Origin: Neostethus bicornis
Lineage: Eukaryota > Chordata > Actinopteri > Atheriniformes > Phallostethidae
DNA: 64,000 bases
Direction: 5' to 3'
Assembly: GCA_902685375.1 (NCBI GenBank)
Contig: LR738559.1
Location: 17,401,001-17,465,000 of the forward strand
Below the pieces are notes generated by a model that saw nothing but the letters and a program-made list of their open reading frames with translations, was not told where the DNA came from and did not search any database. A program made the translations under genes and the position numbers. Positions within the stretch are counted from its first letter, which is position 1, and each line of letters begins with the position of its first letter. This document shows positions 33,024 through 44,237 of the stretch, piece after piece.

Positions 33024-34734
33024 CCTCAGTTCTGATAATCAATACCTACCTGGGTTGCAAACTCGCAAAGCTCCTTCGATGTGCTCAAAATAAGCTCATC
33101 CATTTTTATTTCCAAGCATGCATGGCAATAACTCGTCATTTCACATGAATTGTGAAACTATAGGCATCCTGGTTTGTGGAAATTTTGCTACCAGTACTAC
33201 ATGCGCACCAGAGTAGTGATGAGTTTGGCAATTCAGCCTAAACTTTTTTACCATAAATTTATCACCAAAATATTTCCTGTTAATAGAGCAAGATGAAACA
33301 CAAGCGTTGGTGCCCTTCCCTTTTTTGCCAAGTCATTTGTTGTCATTTTCTCATCTGGCTCCTTCGCATCTGTTTTTTTCTAGCCTGCCCAGGACCCAAA
33401 CCTGCCCAGGTTGATTACCAAATAAATCCTGCCTGTCTCTATTTTCGGTACCGTCATCTCTCTATAATCTGGTTTAATTCAGTTGCATATTTGGGTTCTA
33501 CCTTACTGCCCCACTGGCCCTGTTGTGACAGAAATGTCCAACATCTCCTTAAGTTCAGCTCCGAACAGGCATGTAAATAATAACAGTTTATCTGTAAATT
33601 CACAGTGAGACAGGGACTTTCCTCCTAAAGTTAAACTCTTGATACTTAATTGAATGTTGAGGTAATTGAATTTAATGTGAGGCATCTCAGTTCAAACAAA
33701 AGCAAGAACTTGCGGTTTGCTGGAAAAAAAAAGTCTCTCTGGCTTTATTGAATTTACAGGATGGTAGAAACGCTGCAGAGGAAACGAGACGACCCCCACT
33801 TCCTGCATGCAGCAGATTTTCATTAACATTCTCCTGCAGCCCTCTCAGGTTGTAAGCTGCCGACTGCATTGCAAAGTGTCGTTTGCATGGGTCACGAGCT
33901 CAAGGTCTAAAAAAAAAGACTGAATCTAGACGCTTCTGCCAAACTGGACAACCGCCAGGAGTTTTAATCAGGCTCTGACAGGATTGTCTCTGGAGCATCT
34001 CAGAAGCTTAGTGTGGATTTTATTGTGTGGAAGTGAAGCGCGGGACAAAGCAAAGATCAGTTTAAGTCTTTGCTTGGGGTGTACTGTTGTTGTGCGTGTG
34101 TGGAGCCTCCTGAGATGTCTGGGAGACACAGGAAGAACTCCAACTTACTCATTTCCTAAACTTTCCAGACAGAGGGTTAGCGTTGTGGCTAAAACTGCAG
34201 AGCTGAACAGAAATGTGGCGGTAACTGTACTCTCTTTCACAGCAAACATGCTGACAGCACTTTAGACGTCAGATCAATGGCTGCAGCCAGCGAGCGTCTT
34301 CCTCCTCCACGCACTGGGAGCAGGGCTCTAATTAAAGCAGGCATCAGCAGAGGAAGGGCAAAAAGCATCATGTCTTTGCAACACAAATACAGCAGCATGT
34401 GTGTTCAGGTTGGCTCACAGAAGTCAGAATAATTACCAGACAAACTAATTAGGATTTTATTTTATTTTGAACTCCATCAGCTGTAATTGCATACAGCTAC
34501 TCTTCCTGGATTCACTGCCAACATGTGTTTGTGATGTTTAAATATCACAGTAAATTTAAGAAATGTGGTCATAAAGAGGGAAATGGAAAAGTGTCAAGAA
34601 GCAAAGAAAAAAAAAATCAAATAGTAAAGTTTCACAGTGGTTTAGTTTGGCTGTATGTTAGAGATTGAACCATTTTAAGACCAGGATCGTTATCTGTGGT
34701 GAAGCAAATGTAAGAACGAATTCAAAAGTTGTCA
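33024..34734. other. Sequence without recognised features
   Basis: Unique-looking sequence; no exon or repeat recognised. Confidence 0.4.
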
Positions 34735-34845
34735 GGTCCCAGGGGGCGTTGGCTTAGTGGTAGAGTTATCGTTTATTGACCGGAAGAACCTAGTTCAAAT
34801 CTCACTGGGCCAAGGCTTTCCCTGGGACTACGGGGGTTAAAACTG
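34735..34845 (+). repeat. D-family SINE head fragment (variant)
   Basis: 'gggcgttggcttagtggtag' and 'gttcaaatctcactgggcc' match the fragment at 24665-24785 and ends shortly before a family A copy. Confidence 0.6.
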
Positions 34846-34852
34846 GAAGGAC

Positions 34853-35160
34853 AAACTTCCGTTCATTGTCTTTCCAGCGGGTCCGGGGTCTGCCCCTGGG
34901 TCTCCTCCCGGTGGGACGTGCCCGAAACACCTCACCTGCGAGGCGCTCGGGGGGCATCCTGACCAGATGCCTGAACCACCCCATCTGGCTCCTCTCGACC
35001 TGGAGGAGGAGCGGCTCGACACCGAGCTCCTCCCGGATGGCAGAGCTCCTCACCCGATCTCTGAGTGAGAGCCCAGCCACCCTGCGGAGGAAGCTCATTT
35101 CGGCCGCTTGTACCCGCGATCTCATTCTTTCGGTCACCACCCACAGCTGGTGACCATAGG
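34853..35160 (-). pseudogene. Family A retrotransposon, 3' half of an inverted pair
   Basis: The minus strand reads TYGHQLWVVTERMRSRVQAA, EMSFLRRVAGLSLRDRVRSS, EELGVEPLLLQVERSQMGWF and RARPTGRRPRGRPRTRWKD. The usual 3' (GGAAC)n end is missing; the copy stops at the 'RTRWKD' level. At 35160 it abuts, in opposite orientation, an upstream part of the same element. Confidence 0.85.
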
Positions 35161-35340
35161 TGACCATGGTCTTTGGAATCCGGGATCCTATCTCTGCTGT
35201 CGAGGTCGCCGAGGTAGTCAAAAAGCTCCGCACCGCCCGGGCTCTGGGGGTGGATGAGATCCGCCCGGAGCTCCTAAAGGCTCTGGATGGTGTTGGGCTG
35301 TCCTGGCTGACACGCCTTTGCATCATTGCATGGACATCGG
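35161..35340 (+). pseudogene. Family A retrotransposon, inverted 5' segment (RT N-terminal region)
   Basis: The plus strand reads VAEVVKKLRTARALGVDEIR, then PELLKALDGVGLSWLTRL. This is the first conserved reverse-transcriptase block of non-LTR elements (G-x-DEIRPE). It belongs several hundred residues upstream of the segment at 34853-35160 but lies head to head with it. The arrangement resembles the 5' inversions known from LINE-1 insertion by twin priming. Confidence 0.8.
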
Positions 35341-35367
35341 GAAGGACAAACAAAAAAAAAAACAATA

Positions 35368-35575
35368 CGAGGAGACGGCAGCTCAGTGGTTAGAGCCTTC
35401 GCGCAGACCGGAAGGTTGCGGGTTTGCGTCCCACAGAGAGCACGTCTAGGGTCCTTGGAGAAGACACCTAACCCCCGCTTCTCCCACCATTGGCGCCATC
35501 GAAGGGCAGCCTTCTGTGGTGTAAGGAGTGCAGTACACAAATTTCCCTGGTGAGGGATGACTAGAGTAATTCATT
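35368..35575 (+). repeat. D-family tRNA-headed SINE
   Basis: Head 'ggcagctcagtggttagagc' (A-box) and 'ggttgcgggtttgcgtccca' (degenerate B-box), then 'gtccttggagaagacaccta', 'gcttctcccaccattggcgc' and 'ccctggtgagggatgac', ending in an AT-rich tail. Similar copies at 42663, 48424, 57275 and 57492. Confidence 0.75.
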
Positions 35576-35809
35576 TTATTTATTTATTTTTTTTTTTTTA
35601 TTTTAATATTAAAAAGTTGTCACATGCTGTTGATGAGTTCATTAAACTCCAGTTTAAAGTCACATAAATTGTTAAAATAATTGATTATTTTTACATTGGT
35701 TTTTAAGTTGATATTTCTGTAAAATTATGCATGCTTTGCCTTTCTATGTTTTTTTTTTTAAAGAAAGACTCAAAGGGACAAAAACAATAGATTTCTCTGT
35801 AAAGATGAG

Positions 35810-35943
35810 GTTGTAAGTGAACCTATTTATACACCCAATGTGTCTCTATCTATCTCTCATAACTGATCCTAATAATGACCCACCGCTTATCAAACTAATT
35901 AGTCATCACACTTTCCTCCAGTTGGTTTTTATTCGTTCCCATC
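35810..35943 (+). repeat. Dispersed sequence G, copy 2
   Basis: Same ordered blocks as 21609-21740: GTTGTAAGTGAACCTATTT, CTAATTAGTCATCA, TCCTCCAGTTG, ATTCGTTCCCA. Function unknown. Confidence 0.6.
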
Positions 35944-36204
35944 TCTACGTTTATAATGAGCTCATTGCGTTCCATCAAATAGGATCTGATTGGGTGTAAA
36001 GCCGTCTGCAAATGATCTTTTTATTTTTGCATCTATTTATACATACATACACATAAAAATATACAGATGTTTATTCATATATATTTATAGGTGGCGTTTG
36101 ATTTGTACAAGAAATAAACGATAGATGATCAAATCTATTGATCGTTCAATTTTGTCCTAATTATACGTCACACTGCAATGCGACGTGTTTTAGGATCGTT
36201 ACAC

Positions 36205-37184
36205 CAGTGTTTTTCAACCTTTTTAATGTCAAGGTACATTTTTCCATTGAAAAAATCTCGAGACACAACAACAGCCAAAAAGTGTTAAAAACAATTCTCT
36301 AAACTAATTGAATTTTTTTAGTTACTTAATCAAAAGCCATTTCATATGCAACCTTGTGTCATAATGAGCACTTCGTTATACTGTGCACTTTTGAAAGTTT
36401 TACACCCCTGTTGCCACGTTGGCATGCAACAGAAACTTTTCCTCTTGGATGTCTTGCAGAAAATGTAAGATTTATTTGGAATCCACAATTTTTCTGCTTT
36501 GAAATGCAACCTAAATTTTCCCATAATGTCTCCAAAACGTGTAGAAATACTATCCAGCAGCAGCATGCAACAAAGACAGAGAAGAAGAGTGGGTTGCTAT
36601 GGTTACAGTATAAACCTAGCAGTGAACAGCCCTGTCGGTCTTTAAAAAAAATGACTAGATTTTATACCGATAAACATAAATAAACATGCTTTAATCAATT
36701 TTTTTTAAACACAAATACTGTTATGGGCTAAGCCATTTGGGGGATGTTTAAGTTTCTGTTTTTGTCGCCCTGTTGTGTTTTTCCCTTACCACCCAGGCTT
36801 CCAACTTCCCCACTTGTTGGCAGTTATAGTTGATTGCTAGCTGGCTGATTAAGAAGATCTGGTGCCAAGCTGAGAGAGGACCCATCTGCAGCACTCCCAA
36901 AAAAAGCTTTTCAGTTGTTGAGATTGATTGTAAATAAATAGTTTATTTCTTCAACACCATACTCTGCTTCATTCTTTAATTGTGTTCCACTCCCGAGGAT
37001 TAATTATAACATCATGCCTAACCCTAAACGTGACAAACACCATGAGATTGATGTAAACAATCTTTGGGAGCTACCAGTAGATTCCGATCACCGTGTGAGG
37101 TGTAGTAGGATAATTTCCAATGGCACTACTAACGAGCTCTCACGGTACACTAGTGTGCCGCTGAACACTGGTTGAAAAACGCTG
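36205..37184. mobile_element. hAT non-autonomous element with 8-bp target duplication
   Basis: Inverted ends CAGTGTTTTTCAACC (36205-36219) and GGTTGAAAAACGCTG (37170-37184). Flanks CGTTACAC (36197-36204) and TGTTACAC (37185-37192) match at 7 of 8. The subterminal sequence 'aaaatctcgagacacaac' and 'acactagtgtgccgctgaac' is characteristic of this widespread family. About 300 bp near 36719-37011 look like a later LTR-type insertion. Confidence 0.85.
36719..37011 (+). repeat. Possible solo LTR nested in hAT element
   Basis: Begins TGTTATGGGC and ends TTATAACA (inverted TGTTAT/ATAACA ends), with 'gtaaataaatagtttatttc' as a possible polyadenylation region. About 293 bp. No target duplication was found, so the call is tentative. 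No internal retroviral coding sequence is present. Confidence 0.4.
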
Positions 37185-37192
37185 TGTTACAC

Positions 37193-37937
37193 TGGACGAA
37201 CATCTGACAGAGACACATACGTAGTCTTGCAAAAGTTTAATTCTGAGCTCCTATGGATTATATAAAGAGTTTAAACTCACAGAAATATAAACCGCTATTG
37301 TCTTTGGGATTATTTCAGTTATTTATTTTCTGTATTTTTCCCCTGAAATTATCTGTTTGTTTTTCTTAAAGATTACGGCCTTCTTGCTTCACACCAGAAG
37401 CGTTTGTCACAAAGCAGGATTACTGGCTTATCGGGGTAACTTCAAGTTCAGCTCAGGATTTTTGGTGTCACGCAGCTGGTTCAAAGTTATATCACCATAG
37501 CAACTAATGCTTTGAAATAACCAGTAAGGTAAAATTTATGGACCAAATAAAATTCCCTAAACTCCACCTTCTGATTAATCAGTTCTTTTCAAGAAATAAA
37601 AATCCAAGCATTGTGCGAGTGGTGAGTCAAACACGACCTTTACTTTCACTATGAACGATGCATCACACACAAAGAACGTTTATCCAGCTAGAGAAAAAAA
37701 AAAAAACACAAATCTTTTCTACTTTGATCAAATGTTAGATTTTAGTTGGTTTTGGCGTGGTGTGTCAAACTTTTAAACTGTACAAAATTTGTTAGCCATG
37801 CTCAGTAACCATGAATAACTTGGCATATCGCAACTGAAAGAATAATCACTTGTAAAACGAAGAAAAATGTGTTAAATAGAGTTTTTGTTTATCAATAAAT
37901 TGATTCTTTAAAATGTGCAACTATTTCATTAATTCAT
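37193..37937. other. Sequence without recognised features
   Basis: Nothing recognised. Confidence 0.4.
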
Positions 37938-38270
37938 TCATCGTCTGAGCCGGTCGAACCCCTAATGCGTTAGCAGGGAGTGCCGGAGCCCCAATGGGCT
38001 GATTTAAGGCAAAAGGCAGGGTACACCCCAAACAGGTTGCCAGTCTGTCGCGGGGCAACCACACACGCCCACTCATTCCTGGAAAAAAAAATTTTTATAG
38101 TGGCCAATGAACCTACCATGCATGTTTTTGGAGGGTGGGAGGAAACCGGAGTACCCTGAGAAAACCCACGCATTTACTGGGAGAACATGCAAACTCCACA
38201 CTGAAATGCTAGTGTTTCCAAGCCTCGACTCAAACCCCCAACCTCCTTGCGTGAGGCCTGTACAACTATT
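37938..38270 (-). repeat. C-family repeat, nearly full-length copy
   Basis: The minus strand runs from a degraded head near 38260 ('ccttgcgtgaggcctg') through 'gcaaactccacactgaaatg', 'accatgcatgtttttggagg', 'agtctgtcgcggggcaacc' to the 3' end near 37945. Confidence 0.75.
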
Positions 38271-39559
38271 TGTAAAATCTAATTTTAAGGAGCTTGAGTT
38301 TGATGTGCTGATATGAAACAACAGCACATCGTGGTGAACTGTGTTGGCAGGGTGACACTAACCCTTAGGAGCCAGATGTGCACATTCCCCCAGCTGTGCC
38401 CACAAGTTTTTTCTCCATTTGAGTTCCCCAATGTCTCCTACCTCAGCAATAGCTCATTATAATGAACACATTATCCTAATTTATGAGAGGTCAGACTTAA
38501 TTTCGTAGCATTTATTTCTATGCAAATTCTGATTTTTGTCATGTTTTATGCATGTACCCCCTGAGTGTACGAAATGAAAGGTTAATTAATTAAACATTAA
38601 AATGTGTCTTTTCTTTTAAACAAGCTGTTAAGTTGTTAAAAAGGCCAAGCCTTTTTTTTTGGTAGTTATTTTAGACACAAATTTAAACCCTGCTGGTTTA
38701 AACTGCTTGAAACCAATCCTCGCCAAACCTAAATCTATTTGTTACGGAAAATAAATCCTTTTGGCCTCTAACGGCCACAATCCAAAAAAATTTTGTTCTT
38801 CTTTGCACCAATAGATGCGAGTAGTTTCTAAACGCTCTCTGAAAACCAAATTAAGCGTATGAACTTGTACCATGTGCACACGTAACTGAATCACACCTAG
38901 CCGAGCTACATATGGCTACATTTCGTTAATCGTCCTTCTTGATTTTGCAATTTTGTTGGAACATATAAAGTTATTCTCACTGTCCCGATTAAAAAATCTA
39001 TTGTGGTGGTCACCTCAAGATGACCCGGATACAAAGAACATCCTTTGTGGTACAAGTTCCGCACGCCACTTCTGCAGACTGAGGTTCTCAGAATGGCGGA
39101 CAAATTTCCTGGGAACCTTTCAAAATTTCAGTGGCTTCAGTTTATTTTTGCATGTCGTTCTGGAACAGCAGTTTGGAGAATTTCAACATACTTTGTAGAG
39201 TACTCTAGACGGAAGGTGCAGCAAAACAGAAAACTTGTTTTCCGAATTTAGTCGAACATGCGAAACAAAAAGAAGTAAATGGAATGAGAACGAAAAGTGT
39301 TATGACTGCTTGCCCTCGGTAAGAGAGATCTTAAATAAGATGGCACAAACTAGTGCCAGTAGTGAGCTTCAATGGCCTAAATCATTGATATAAGTAATCT
39401 TTTGCATAGGCAATGAGGCCATTCCGTTCTGGCACAAAGTTCACAGTGATAAGTGAGACAAGCACAACCGGTTACAAATCTTAGTGCATACAGTGATGCA
39501 CAGTGTTGAAAAGACCGAAAGATACAAGGGTTGACAATACCAGAAACCGACAAATTTTG
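38271..39559. other. Sequence without recognised features
   Basis: No exon or repeat family recognised. Confidence 0.4.
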
Positions 39560-39900
39560 ACAAAAAAAGAATTACAATCCAAGCTTTACCCTCAGTATAT
39601 GGACCAAATTTGCAATAAGAGACTTGAAAGACAAGTTTTGATCTAACAAAAGTCCAAGGTACTTATAACGCTGAATTGCTTCAATAGGTTTATTCTGGGC
39701 AGAAAATATGTCTGAAATATTTTCAGGTAGCTCATCTGTATGTGAGAAGATCCTAACTTTAGTTTTCTCAGCGTTCAACACAAATTTCACTAAATGCAAG
39801 CGAGGCAGAAAAAGTGAGAAGTAAGACAGCAAGAATTCTATAGCCTGAGTTATTGAAGAGGAGCCAATGACTGTATAAGAAGAAACTGAAAATTAGAAAG
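39560..39900 (-). pseudogene. CR1/L2-type LINE reverse transcriptase remnant, C-terminal part
   Basis: The minus strand reads SSSITQAIEFLLSYF, then LVKFVLNAEKTKVRIF and a thumb-like AIQRYKYLGLLLDQNLSFKS. This order (after the catalytic box: amphipathic helix, LNxxKT, YKYLGxxLD) is the palm-to-thumb end of CR1/L2/Rex1-type reverse transcriptases. It is a different family from A and B. It is separated from its own catalytic box at about 40650-40700 by a MITE. Confidence 0.7.
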
Positions 39901-40040
39901 TCAGTATTCTTATTTGTGCCCAAAAGCACATCTATGATGGCTCCATAAATTCCAACATCCATTGAGTTCAAATTGAAAAATCGGCGGCCTTTACTCAGTC
40001 GCATTTGTTGTCACAAGAACCATTCTGACTCTATTACATT

Positions 40041-40551
40041 ACCTCCGTGAAGCTAGCCCCACTTAAATAATTATAGAAATAAAAACTATGTCAATCCTTT
40101 GTGCTGCATTTGTGCTGTAAAAATGTTCGTTTGTGCTATTTTAGTTTTTTTATCTTAAGAAATACGATTTAGACCATGACGTCATCCAGCCCCTGATTCC
40201 GTCTAAAAATACAAGAAAACTCGTAAAAATTGTGTAAATTGTTTGTGCTATGTTTGTGCTGTTATGTGCTGTAAAAAAAATTTGTTTCTGCTATTCTAGG
40301 TTTTTTTTTATTTTAAGAAATACAATTTGAACGATGACGTAATCAAGTATGGCTTCATCAAACAAGGCGACGCCCGGAAATAAATGAAGGTCTGGATGAC
40401 GTAATCATTCAAATCATAATTCTTAAAAAAAAAAAAACTTAAAATAGCACAAACAAACTTTTTTACAGCACAATCACAGCACAAACAATTGACATATTTT
40501 TTGTTTATTATTATTTACATATTTTTTACGAGGGTCCAGCTTCATGGAGGT
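40041..40551. mobile_element. Fold-back MITE splitting a LINE remnant
   Basis: Inverted ends ACCTCCGTGAAGCT and AGCTTCATGGAGGT (13 of 14). Flanks TATTACATT (40032-40040) and TATTAACATT (40552-40561) look like a 9-bp target duplication with one indel. The left arm holds two tandem copies of a block of about 120 bp ('tgctgtaaaaa...tttgtgctattttag...gatgacgt'), and the right arm holds the same block inverted. No coding sequence. Superfamily not settled. Confidence 0.65.
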
Positions 40552-40599
40552 TATTAACATTAGTTTTATTGCATTCTCAATAGTCTTACATTTTTTGTC

Positions 40600-40705
40600 A
40601 TTTCTCCCATAGCACAAGTTTCAAGGACACCGTTTCAAAGTCAATGGGAGGAGCAACAGTAAAATACAGTGTCATCTGCATACAAGTTAAACATGATGTT
40701 TGACT
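40600..40705 (-). pseudogene. LINE reverse transcriptase catalytic box remnant
   Basis: The minus strand at about 40695 reads MFNLYADDTVFY, the YADD catalytic motif of reverse transcriptases, then runs into a stop. The downstream part of the same protein resumes at 39900 beyond the MITE. Confidence 0.7.
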
Positions 40706-42472
40706 GATCCACACAAAATAATTTAACGGCTGGCTTCTTCTGGCTGTTCTGGAAAATATTGTGAATGATTCTTTCCATTCTCTTTATAAGAATTTATGAG
40801 CCAAAACAGCTTCACCACAAGATGCTTCTTTTCCTGTACTGCCACATTGAGAGATGTGCATCAGGTCTTTTCTCTCCCTTAATGTCAGACCTGCTCATGG
40901 TAGAACTGACAGCCTTGGTTATTCAGTCATTGTGAAATAAATAAAGAAATAGATGTGCCACATTATTTTTTTAAACATACAAATGCATTAATCAGTAACT
41001 TTACAGAATATAAAGTTACGAATTTATGGAGTAAATTACTGCTTTTATCTGCAAAACTATGAATCAGCCTGCGAATGACTAGAAGGCACTGGCAGCTTAC
41101 TGAGGAAATAACCAGTTCCTGCTTTCTGGCATTTACTCAACTCTCTCCCACAAACAAAAGCTTTAGTTAACTCCTAAATAAAACCAGGTTGTTTCTGAAA
41201 GCTGACACCAGCTCTCGTTTAACGAAGCCATGACACTGCTGCTTCTGGAAAAATCTCATACCACCTTGTTTTCATCAAGAGCCAAACCTAGTTGGTTGAT
41301 CCAACATGGCAACCTACAGCTCCACAGTGGCGGGAAATGATGGCAGATTTCACACCGTGGGTTCTGGCGCGATGCCAGTTGATCCTGCAGAGCGATGTAA
41401 CTCAGAGTGCCGCTGAAGTAGGAGGAGGAACCTCTGACTGGCTGATGGAGGGGTGTGTGAGGAAGAGCAGCAGGAACAACTCTACGCACTGACATGAATT
41501 AATAAATTATCATTCAGCAGATGATCTGCTGCTCATTGAGGAAGAAACATGCACGGTATAGCTTGTAGTGAGAAAGAAGCTCTTCAATCACACAGACCAT
41601 TAGCAATTCTCAAAAAAAAATCCACCCTTCCTCCTCCTGATTGTTACACACCTCAATAACTCAGAGCTATAAACAAACCAACCTAACTCCGAAGAAAATC
41701 CTGCAGGGGACCATTAATGCAAAGTCAAGCTTGGGACCACATAGTGAAAGAGTTGACAGATGTGGAACATTGCAGGTATCTGTTTCTGGCCTGAGTCAGG
41801 AGCAGACAGGGCCACCTGTCATAGTCTAGCAGGCTAGACCACGCCCCCATGGCCCAGGCGACTTTTTGTCATGTACATGTACATCAGATCTGCTGATAAT
41901 TCTGATGATCATCGACTTCCTTTTTTCGGGCAGATCTCTGAAAGAAACCAAACATCCATTCCACAAGATTTTCCAGCTTGCAGAAAGAAATGAGGCAATT
42001 TATTAGCTAAGCTAGAGTTTTTTATGAGCAAACAGAAAGAATAAATTAGACCGACAGCTCCCATGGAGCTTCCAGAACAGTAAGGAGTCCCCCTAATGTG
42101 CCCTGCAACATTCCACCAGAGAGCTTTCATCATCCTAACCAGGGGTCTTGTTTGTAAAGACTTGCATTAATCTTTAGCCAAGCAACTGGTTTTACACACC
42201 TTGCTTACACCACACAAACATAAAATTTATAAAATGAAAAAACTTTAAAAAAACGGCCTTTCTTTACGCAACGTGAGCTTAATAAATCACAGCTGCAACA
42301 AATGTCAGATGTAACCCAACTTGATCTCCATCCTGCCCCAATCATGCTTCTAGAACTCCAAGTATGGATCATGCAAATTATGTAACATACTGTACGTAAT
42401 AGTTTTCAAATGTGCCAGTGCTGATCGTCATTATTCATGCCCTTGAAAGGTGGAGTTTTTGGTCTCCCAAAA
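40706..42472. other. Sequence without recognised features
   Basis: Nothing recognised. A more G+C-rich patch at 41290-41480 is open on both strands but has no recognised domain. Confidence 0.4.
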
Positions 42473-43092
42473 CTGGGCTCACTCTAGCATCGAAAAATCA
42501 TTAGCCACTGTGGCTAATCCAGTTTCATTTTTACTAGCCACATTGAATTTGCTTTGGCCACAAATTCTTTTTCAGTAATGATATGCTTTGTGTTGTAACA
42601 TGTTAGCTTGTGGTTAACAGTTGTTTGGATTTGAGATTTTTGCGCTGAAAAAGGATGCAATTGGGAGGAGAGACGGTGGCTCAGTGGTTAGAGCCAGTGG
42701 ACCGGAAGTTCGCGGGTTCGCATCCCACTGAGTGTACGTCTATGGTCCTTGGAGAAAACACCTAACCCCCTGTTTCTCCCACCATTGGCACCGTCGTGGC
42801 AGCCTGCTGCGGTGTAGGAGTGCAGCACACACACTTCCCCGGTGAGAGATGAATAGAGTGAGTAAAAATTTTTTAAAAAATTAACGATGGTTTTGGTCTT
42901 GCCAGCTTGCGTGACAACCGATAGGCAATATGGATTCCAATGATATTTACAGGCAAAATTACGATCTGTTGATTAATCTAAAAACAGATTCGCCACAGAC
43001 TGGCAGAGTGGCTAATAATGCAGAGTTTCAATTAGCCACACTAAAATAAAATTCGCATTTGCGAACGTGGTGAACGGTTAGCGTGAGCCCTG
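42473..43092. mobile_element. hAT-like MITE containing a SINE
   Basis: Inverted ends CTGGGCTCACTCTA (42473) and complement of CAGGGCTCACGCTAAC (ending 43092). Subterminal 'ttagccactgtggctaat' and 'caattagccacactaaaa' are mutually inverted. No clean target duplication. A D-family SINE is nested at 42663-42875. Confidence 0.6.
42663..42875 (+). repeat. D-family tRNA-headed SINE nested in hAT-like MITE
   Basis: A-box-like GGTGGCTCAGTGGTTAGAGC, B-box GGGTTCGCATCCC at about 42714, the body 'ggagaaaacacctaacccc' and 'cctgctgcggtgtaggagtg', and the tail 'gatgaatagagtgagtaaaa'. The best preserved single copy of the family here. Confidence 0.8.
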
Positions 43093-43570
43093 TAAAACAA
43101 GGGGTGGAGCCCAATGCTCTTTACAAACCACAGTGAAAGGTGGAATGGCCTGTTATTTTGTAAGTAGCAAACACTGATCTGTCACTGAGGTAAAAACAAC
43201 ACTAAAATAGTGACAAAGACAGAAACTAGTTGCACACAAAGAATTAGATTGGATTGTTTATTGTATTGTTTTTACTCATCATATTTCTGTTGCCTTCCTA
43301 GAAGCTAAATGTTGCCTACAAATAGATACACAACAGCGCACGGTTCAAAATGAGTTCACATGTGATGCTTGACAATGCGCATTTATCTTCTCTTATCTTA
43401 TGTAACTTAATTTTCTCAACAGGCATTCATATGCACTTTCAAATTGTTTCCTTGCTGCTTCAAAGGCTTAATTTCACTGTCCTCAATTCAATTCCTGTTC
43501 TGTCCACAACACAAATGTTTTCTTTTCCTTTGTTTTCCAATTTGTGAACGATAGCTTCTAAGAGTGCTCC

Positions 43571-44220
43571 TCTAAGTGTGTGAATGAGAGGGATCCAAAT
43601 GGAAAAGTGAGGTTACAGGTAGAAGAGATAAACAAGGTGGAAGATTTTAAGTACTTGGGATCAACAGTCCAGAGCAATGGAGAGTGTGGAAAAGAGGTGA
43701 AGAAGCGTGTTCAAGCAGGCTGGAACGGGTGGAGAAAAGTATCAGGTGTGATGTGTGACAGAAGAGTTTCAGCTAAAATGAAAGGAAAAGTGTACAAAAC
43801 CGTGGTGAGACCCGCCATGCTGTTTGGTCTGAGGAAAAGACAGGAAACAGAGATGGAGGTAGCAGAGATGAAGATGCTGAGGATCTCTCTGGGAGTTACC
43901 CGGATGGACAGGATCAGAAATGAGTATATCAGAGGAACAGCACATGTTAGAGGTTTTGGAGATAAAGTCCGGGAGGCCAGACTGAGATGGTTTGGACATG
44001 TACAGAGGAGAGAGACCGAGTACATCGGCAGAAGGATGCTGGATTTGGAACCACCACGAAAGCGGCCTAGAGGAAGACCAAAGAGGAGGTTCATAGATAC
44101 AGTGAAGGAAGACATGAAGATAGTTGGCGTGACTGAAGAGGATGCAGCAGATAGGGTTAGATGGAAGAAACTGACTTGCTGTGGCGACCCCTGAAGGGAA
44201 ATGCCGAAAGGAGAAGAAGA
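43571..44220 (+). pseudogene. Family B (RTE) retrotransposon, 204 codons open
   Basis: Truncated at the 5' end, otherwise young: one uninterrupted frame from 43580 to 44194. It reads VEDFKYLGSTVQSNG, VYKTVVRPAMLFGL, VAEMKMLRISLGVTRMDRIR, LRWFGHVQRRETEYIGRRML and RPRGRPKRRFIDTVKED to CCGDP-stop. A short in-frame deletion after MLFGL removes the ETVAL residues seen in the copy at 13640. The 3' end is 'cctgaagggaaatgccgaaa' plus (GAA)n. Flanked by an 18-bp direct repeat AGCTTCTAAGAGTGCTCC at 43553-43570 and 44221-44238. Confidence 0.9.
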
Positions 44221-44237
44221 AGCTTCTAAGAGTGCTC

